DNA from: Cololabis saira
Lineage: Eukaryota; Chordata; Actinopteri; Beloniformes; Belonidae
DNA length: 64,000 nt
Direction: 5' to 3'
NCBI RefSeq assembly: GCF_033807715.1
Contig: NC_084598.1
Span: 45,541,991-45,605,990, forward strand
The notes below the pieces were generated by a model. That model did no database searches and was not told the DNA's origin. It saw nothing but the letters and a program-made list of their open reading frames with translations. Position 1 is the stretch's first letter, and each line of letters begins with the position of its first letter. Of this stretch, positions 62,150 to 64,000 are shown piece after piece. The translations under genes were made by a program, and so were the position numbers.

Positions 62150-62324
62150 AACCAAACAAAGCTCCACCTGAAGTGTATCTATAGTGGGGGAGGGGGGGGA
62201 GCAACCCCGCCACCCGTGAGACCAGAGGCCGACAAGGAAGAGCCCGGAACCCAGGCCACCGGCAACCCCACAGAGGGGAGAAGTAAGTACTGCCCTTACT
62301 TTCTAACAACTGCTGCTTTTATTA

Positions 62325-62515
62325 TTTTACTGCCATTTATTGACCTTTTATCCCTTTTATCTCGTATGTTGATTTTATTATTGCTGATTCCTTTTAATTA
62401 TCAAATTGTAGCACTTTGAGATTTTCAGTAATGAAAAGTGCATTATAAATAACATTTATTATTATTGTTATTAGTATTATTATTATTATTATTAGTAGTA
62501 GTAGTAGTAGTATTA
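62325..62515 (+). mobile_element. retroelement 3' end (TTTTCAGTAATGAAAAGTGC ... TTATTATT)
   Basis: GCACTTTGAGATTTTCAGTA + ATGAAAAGTGCATTATAAAT followed by an ATT/AGT trinucleotide tail is a common fish LINE/SINE 3' terminus. Confidence 0.55.
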
Positions 62516-62983
62516 TGGTCTTGGTCCAGTAGAGGCTGAGATGTTCTGGATGGATTTCCAGAGTTCAGGTTTTAAATGGATCCAGATTCAGATTCCTGTC
62601 AGGGTTAGCGTTAGTGTTAGCGTTAGTGTTAGCGTTAGTGTTAGCTAGGTTATCCCTGACCCGATCGTATTTATACCTCACCCTACTCCTGCCGGAGTCT
62701 CACGAGCGTTTCCGTTATAGAGAAACCAGATTTATTCACATAAACCTGCTGATATATTTTCACTCAAGATCTCCCCTTTTTAGACATAAATTTAATTCTA
62801 ATTTTAACATAAAATCATGACTTTTTCAACATGAAATCTTTACATAAATATCTGCTCGTTCATATGAAACCAGATCTTTTGTCTTGTGAAATTGCTTTTT
62901 ATAGTTTAGTTACTGAAAAACCTTGAATTACACAGTTAAGACCAAACGTCTCCACATCAGGAACTGGTCTCGGTCCAGTAGAG

Positions 62984-63589
62984 CAGTGGTTCCCAACCTT
63001 GGGCCCGGCCCCCCCTGGGGTCCGGGCAGAGATCTCTGGGGGCGCGAAACTTTGTCTGCTTTGAAATTATGCAGTTGTAAAAATTATATTTACACATGTT
63101 AAATAAATAAAAAATCATAATAACACACCTAATGGAATATTGTAATCCAAGTCTGTATAAATTTACTTAGAATTATATTTTGGTTATTTTAAAGTTATGT
63201 ATCAGGATAAAAACTTAAAAACGTATTATTATATCATTATTCAACATTTAATCATACTACTACTCCGACAGGTTGTTAAAGGAAAAATGTTAAAACATTT
63301 TTGCTCTCATATTAAAAGAGACATTTTTCAGAAATATTTTTATGTCCTTGCAATTATTTCTTGTGCGTATTTTATACATTGGTGACACAAAAGGAAGGTG
63401 AGAAAAACAAAGTACAGGGTAAACCAAAGAGAAATGCATCAAAAAAACATAATTAATGTTCATTTTTTTTATTAAAGGTTTGTAACGAATAACTTTACTC
63501 TTTTGCTGCTGGCACGTACGGGTCGGGGGGCCCGGCTGGTCTTAGACACAAGTAAGAACAAGGAAAAAAGGTTGGGAACCAGTGAACTG
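62984..63589. mobile_element. hAT-type element, TSD CAGTAGAG
   Basis: The left end CAGTGGTTCCCAACCTTGGG and the right end in inverse CAGTTCACTGGTTCCCAACC pair (the left is missing a 5-bp TTCAC). An 8-bp duplication CAGTAGAG is at 62976-62983 and 63590-63597. AT-rich interior, no transposase. Confidence 0.82.
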
Positions 63590-63689
63590 CAGTAGAGGTT
63601 CTGGATGGATTTCTAGAGTTCAGGTTTGAAATGGATCCGGATTCAGATTCCTGCAGTTTATCCTCTGTCAGGGTTAGCGTTAGGTAGGT

Positions 63690-63770
63690 TAGGTTTATGT
63701 AATAATTGCTCGGGGGTTTATGTTCTGGTCTCTGGAAAGCGTCTGGAGACAACTTTTGTTGTATTAGACC
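63690..63770 (+). mobile_element. L2-like LINE 3' fragment
   Basis: GGTTTATGTAATAATTGCTC, TGGAAAGCGTCTGGAGACAA and TTGTATTAGAC match the L2-like 3'UTR of the other copies. Cut by the element starting at 63771. Confidence 0.75.
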
Positions 63771-64000
63771 AGGGGTCGGCAACCCGCGGCTCTAGAGCCG
63801 CATGCGGCTCTTTAGCGCCGCCCTAGTGGCTCCTGGAGCTTTCTCAAAAATGTTTGACCTTTTTTTTCCTTTTTTTTCTTTTTTCTTTCCTTTTTTCTTT
63901 TTTTCCTTTTTTTATCTTTTTTATTCCTTTTCCCCTTCCTTTTTAATCTCGACATTTCGACTTTTTTATCGACATTTCAACTTTTCTCTCAACATTTCGA
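63771..64000. mobile_element. hAT-like element, left part (runs off the window)
   Basis: Starts CAGGGGTCGGCAACCCGCGG, continues CTCTAGAGCCGCATGCGGCT, a widespread fish hAT terminus. Then comes a T-rich tract and CGACATTTCGACTTTTTT repeats like those at 36937. The right end is beyond the window. Confidence 0.75.

Overview
The window is vertebrate nuclear DNA, most likely from a ray-finned (teleost) fish. The evidence is three multi-exon vertebrate genes with GT-AG introns, L2-like, L1-like and BEL/Pao retroelements, many hAT and Harbinger-type DNA transposons, and very heavy micro- and minisatellite content. Nothing bacterial, phage or CRISPR is present. The species cannot be named from the sequence alone.

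Three host genes lie on the minus strand. (1) dedd (death effector domain protein) is partial. Coding exons are at 283-429, 622-726 and 1547-2058, a likely 5'UTR exon ends at 8670 beside a CpG- and ETS-rich promoter-like region, and the C-terminal exons lie beyond the left edge. (2) A complete Kv-channel beta subunit gene, closest to kcnab2, has 15 coding exons between 37705 and 10455. All intron phases agree and the product is 457 aa: a full aldo-keto-reductase core preceded by an unusual ~130-residue N-terminus. (3) The 3' end of pax7 is represented by its last two coding exons (60000-60255 and 52484-52599), giving the C-terminus that ends VETGQAY. The paired box and homeobox exons lie beyond the right edge.

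Layout: 1-2111 dedd coding exons around a minisatellite intron; 2112-8669 dedd 5' intron filled with hAT-type elements and LINE debris; 8670-9010 dedd promoter/5' exon; 9060-10200 AT-rich pentamer repeats; 10201-37705 kcnab2-like gene, including an intron made almost wholly of degenerate TTAGGG repeat and an antisense, internally deleted BEL/Pao element in intron 1; 37706-52483 intergenic DNA with transposons, LINE fragments and minisatellites; 52484-64000 pax7 3' part, whose last intron holds a 2-kb CCAT array, a 5'-truncated L1 and a 20-bp array carrying about 34 GTGAGT motifs.

The strongest general pattern is that nearly every intron carries its own private tandem array. In three places an exon edge (kcnab2 exon 2, kcnab2 exon 14, pax7 penultimate exon) has been partly duplicated next to such an array or element. 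The best single functional lead is an SxIP (EB1-binding type) motif formed at the junction of the first two kcnab2 coding exons. The three genes are not an operon. PAX7 and KCNAB2 both lie on human 1p36, which agrees with the assignments but does not prove them.
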